Of a DNA stretch of 64,000 bases, positions 61,348 through 64,000 are shown piece by piece. The position numbers were made by a program, and so were the translations under genes. Source of the DNA: Rhizobium sp. CF122. Its GTDB lineage: Bacteria; Pseudomonadota; Alphaproteobacteria; Rhizobiales; Rhizobiaceae. Under the pieces are notes generated by a model. It saw only the letters and a list, made by a program, of their open reading frames with translations. It searched no databases and was not told the origin of the DNA. Location of the stretch: assembly GCF_000282035.1 (NCBI RefSeq), contig NZ_AKKA01000083.1, positions 57,716-121,715 on the forward strand, in the 5' to 3' direction. Position 1 is the stretch's first letter; every line of letters starts with the position of its first letter.

Positions 61348-62588
61348 CTGGATCATCGGTGAATGCAAAGCGTCTGCTCGGACGTCTCCTCGAACTGGGT
61401 TCAATCGGCAGAGACGATAATGGACGTCTGATCAGGCTTGCCGCATCCGACACCGACAAGCTCGGTCGGGATTGCTTAACCTCTTGGATGCGGGAGGCCG
61501 GACTTGAGGTCGCAGTGGACCGCATCGGCAACGTCTTCGGCATCTGGACGCCGTCGGGAGCGGCCGGCTCTACGAAGCCCTTGATGCTGGGGTCGCATAT
61601 CGACACGGTCATCAATGCCGGCATTTTCGACGGATGCTATGGCGTCCTTTCCGGACTTGAAGTGATCGAGACCTTAAAGACAGACGGGTTCGATCCCGTC
61701 CGCCCGATCGTGGTCGGCGCATTCACCAATGAGGAAGGCGTTCGCTACGCACCCGACATGATGGGCTCTCTCGTCTATTCGGGGGGACTTGATGTCGATG
61801 AAGCACTTGCCACTGTTGGCACAGACGGTTCAGTCCTTGGGGACGAGCTTGCCAGGATCGGTTATGCGGGAACGCATGAGCCGGGCTTCATGCAGCCTCA
61901 CGCCTATGTAGAACTGCACATCGAACAAGGCCCGCTGCTCGAGCGCGAAGGGGTTCCGATCGGAGCCGTCGAGAACCTCCAAGGTATTTCCTGGCAGAAG
62001 GTGACGATCGAAGGTGACGCCAACCACGCGGGCACTACTCCGATCTCGATGCGCCGGGATGCAGGCCTGGCTGCGGCGCGTGTCATTACCTTCCTGCGCG
62101 AACGGGCGAAGGCGTCGAACACGCCGACGGTCGCGACGGTCGGCCGCATGGAGCTCGACCCAAACGCGATCAACGTGATTCCATCGAAGGCGACGTTCAC
62201 CGTCGACCTCCGCGATCCGGACGAGGATCGTCTTTTGGCCGAGGAATCCGCCCTTGCCGAGTATCTCTACAAGTTGGCCGCGGAAGAGCAGGTCACGATC
62301 TCCACGGAACGTCTGGCGAGGTTCAAACCCGTGGCATTCAACAGCAGCATCGTGGCTGCTGTTGAGGTGGCCGCGGCCGCGCGCGGATTGAAATCCAGGC
62401 GGATGACATCCGGAGCAGGACACGACGCCCAGATGATCGCGCGGATCGCGCCGTCGGCGATGATCTTCGTGCCAAGCATCGCAGGCATCAGCCACAATCC
62501 GAAAGAACACACGCCCGACGCCGATCTGATTGCGGGTGCCAACATCTTGCTTGACGTGGTCCGCAAGCTCACCGCGTCGGAGGATTAA
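61344..62588 (+). CDS. M20 zinc amidase, N-carbamoyl-amino-acid hydrolase type
   Basis: This 414-aa protein belongs to the M20 hydantoinase/carbamoylase branch. Metal ligands are in GSHIDTVINAGIFDGCYG, TNEEGVRYAP and VELHIEQGPLLE, with the later His in MTSGAGHDAQMI. Such enzymes remove carbamoyl groups from N-carbamoyl-L-amino acids or act on ureidoglycolate-type substrates. It overlaps dpaL by 4 bases, so both serve the same pathway, perhaps release of a diamino acid from a carbamoyl or cyclic precursor. Confidence 0.86.
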   Translation: MTGSSVNAKRLLGRLLELGSIGRDDNGRLIRLAASDTDKLGRDCLTSWMREAGLEVAVDRIGNVFGIWTPSGAAGSTKPLMLGSHIDTVINAGIFDGCYGVLSGLEVIETLKTDGFDPVRPIVVGAFTNEEGVRYAPDMMGSLVYSGGLDVDEALATVGTDGSVLGDELARIGYAGTHEPGFMQPHAYVELHIEQGPLLEREGVPIGAVENLQGISWQKVTIEGDANHAGTTPISMRRDAGLAAARVITFLRERAKASNTPTVATVGRMELDPNAINVIPSKATFTVDLRDPDEDRLLAEESALAEYLYKLAAEEQVTISTERLARFKPVAFNSSIVAAVEVAAAARGLKSRRMTSGAGHDAQMIARIAPSAMIFVPSIAGISHNPKEHTPDADLIAGANILLDVVRKLTASED

Positions 62589-62592
62589 AGCG

Positions 62593-63750
62593 ATGACCGA
62601 CATCAAGACACTTCACGCGGAAATGACCCGATGGCGCAGGCACCTGCATGCCAATCCCGAATTCGGCTTCGAGGAGAGGGCGACATCCGCATTCGTCGCC
62701 GCCAAACTAAGGGAGTTCGGCCTCGAGGACGTCACCGAGGGCGTCGGCGGCACAGGCGTGGTGGGAACTCTCAGGCGCGGTACCGGCAATCGCGCAATCG
62801 CCCTGCGCGCCGACATCGACGCACTGCGGATCACCGAAGAGGGCGCGCCGGACTACAAATCCCGGAACGACGGTGTCATGCACGCCTGCGGTCACGACGG
62901 TCATGCCGCAATGCTATTGGGCGCCGCGAAGCTGCTCGCCGAGGAAGGTGGTTTCAACGGCATCGTCCGGTTCGTTTTCCAGCCTGCCGAGGAATGGGGC
63001 AAAGGCGCGCTGTCGATGATGTCGGACGGCCTGTTCGAAAAACATCCCTTCGATGAAATTTATGGCATCCACAACATGCCGGGGCTTCCGGTCGGCAACT
63101 TTGAGACCAAAGCTGGAGCCTTCATGTCGGCCGAAGACAATTTCGAGATCACTTTGAGGGGCGTGGGTGGCCATGCCGCACGTCCGCATTGGGGCAACGA
63201 GGTGCTGGTGGCAGCATGCGCTCTGGTGACGAACCTCCAGACGATCGTCGCAAGGCGCATCGACCCCGCCGACATCGGCGTCGTCTCCGTGACCGAGCTG
63301 ATCACCAACGGCACCAGAAACGCCCTGCCCGGTACGGCGCAAATTCTGGGCGACTGCCGCAGCTTCAGAAGCGAGGTCAGCGAGCGTATTGAAAAACAAA
63401 TGCGGGTGATCACGGAAGGGACTGCACTCGCCTTCAATATCGAAGCGGACGTCCACTATACCCGGGAATTCGTTCCCCTGCTGAACGATGCCGCCTTGAC
63501 CGATGAGGCCATGGCCGTTGCGACAGAGCTTTTCGGGGCATCACAGGTGCGGACCGCCTCGAAGCCCATGACCGCATCGGAAGACTTCGCGCAGTTCCTC
63601 AGCCGTGTCCCTGGATGCTTCGTCTTCCTCGGTAATGGGAAGGAGTCGGCTCCACTTCATAACCCGAGCTACGACTTCAACGACGAGGGCCTCGTCCACG
63701 GCATGCGCTTCCACGTAGGAATCGTGCGTCGACGACTTCCGGCCAATTGA
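62593..63750 (+). CDS. M20 aminoacylase/hippurate-hydrolase-type amidase
   Basis: Read from ATG 62593 (MTDIKTLHAEMTRWRRHLHA) this is 385 aa, 4 bases after the preceding gene. The M20D signature is clear: RADIDALRITE, MHACGHDGHAAMLLGAAK with the metal His, and FVFQPAEEWGKGA with the Glu pair. Family members hydrolyse N-acyl amino acids and related amides. It is the third gene of the dpaL operon. Together with dpaL and the carbamoylase it suggests scavenging of a modified amino acid; the substrate is unknown. Confidence 0.86.
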   Translation: MTDIKTLHAEMTRWRRHLHANPEFGFEERATSAFVAAKLREFGLEDVTEGVGGTGVVGTLRRGTGNRAIALRADIDALRITEEGAPDYKSRNDGVMHACGHDGHAAMLLGAAKLLAEEGGFNGIVRFVFQPAEEWGKGALSMMSDGLFEKHPFDEIYGIHNMPGLPVGNFETKAGAFMSAEDNFEITLRGVGGHAARPHWGNEVLVAACALVTNLQTIVARRIDPADIGVVSVTELITNGTRNALPGTAQILGDCRSFRSEVSERIEKQMRVITEGTALAFNIEADVHYTREFVPLLNDAALTDEAMAVATELFGASQVRTASKPMTASEDFAQFLSRVPGCFVFLGNGKESAPLHNPSYDFNDEGLVHGMRFHVGIVRRRLPAN

Positions 63751-64000
63751 ACTCACACCGCGGGTCCGTCAGGGTGGAGAGTGTTCGCGATATTGCACCG
63801 TAGCGGAAATAATTGCCGCTCGTCCCCTGTGTTGACTGAGGCCCAAAGCCGGGGCACAAAGCTGGCATCCACGGTCGCTCGCGGCGGAAAAACAGAGGGA
63901 ATTTCAAGCTTATTTCGCTAAACCTTTGAAATTGTGTTAGAATCAAGACTCCCCTAGCCAATTCTCGCTAATTTCCCTTAGAGCGTTTCACGATTTTTCG
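63751..64000. other. Right end of the window
   Basis: No gene is seen after the last amidase within 250 bases. A GTGTTAGAATC-type stretch near 63935 could belong to a promoter of a gene beyond the edge. Confidence 0.4.

Overview
The window is GC-rich alphaproteobacterial chromosome, most likely Rhizobiaceae (Rhizobium/Agrobacterium/Ensifer type). The signs are many LysR regulators, a plant/rhizobial-type glutamate-cysteine ligase, a DUF1127 protein, a PiT transporter of the rhizobial form and the codon use. I cannot name a species from the sequence alone.

Left flank, 1-25.5 kb, is ordinary core and metabolic DNA. It holds the end of a glycolate oxidase operon (glcD-glcE) with a divergent LysR regulator; a LysR/MDR-type oxidoreductase divergent pair; an S-adenosylhomocysteine-hydrolase-like protein behind a GcvA-like regulator; a NUDIX hydrolase, PiT phosphate transporter, rsmE and gshA block; a 267-bp MITE-like palindromic element at the gshA stop codon; DUF937 and DUF1127 proteins; LysR, TetR and OxyR regulators; a dienelactone hydrolase; MAPEG and small membrane proteins; guaB; a Tat-exported metallo-beta-lactamase-fold protein; a DHA2 drug-efflux protein; a VOC protein; and the ppx-rlmE pair.

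Centre, 25.5-56.8 kb, is a genomic island of about 31.3 kb inserted at the 3' end of a tRNA-Gln(CTG) gene. A 17-bp copy of the tRNA end is repeated at 56778-56794, next to an inward-facing tyrosine integrase. Moving inwards from attL, the cargo is: (i) a lone 1320-aa Rad50/SMC-like ATPase whose C-terminus reads as two tandem LexA/S24-like beta domains, the best candidate here for an undescribed system; (ii) a coupled pair of unknown small genes, an HTH protein and a DUF2293 protein; (iii) a 1.2-kb gene-free stretch with repeated TGTCAACTT boxes; (iv) an AT-richer secreted-protein cluster of trypsin-like protease, LCAT-like lipase, lipoprotein and a five-cysteine mini-protein; (v) a decayed PD-(D/E)XK gene and orphan hypotheticals; (vi) a compact five-gene minus-strand operon of DNA cytosine methylase, MutL/MORC-type GHKL ATPase, Z1 helicase-like ATPase, DUF4420 nuclease and AIPR protein, followed by an extra PD-(D/E)XK nuclease and with a divergent vsr; (vii) an abiEi-abiEii type IV toxin-antitoxin operon with two palindromic operators; (viii) the integrase. 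The island is best read as a defence island.

Right flank, 56.8-64 kb, has small hypotheticals, a broken SRAP (YedK-like) gene, an Lrp/AsnC regulator and a divergent amino-acid catabolic operon: diaminopropionate ammonia-lyase, an M20 carbamoylase-type amidase and an M20 aminoacylase-type amidase.
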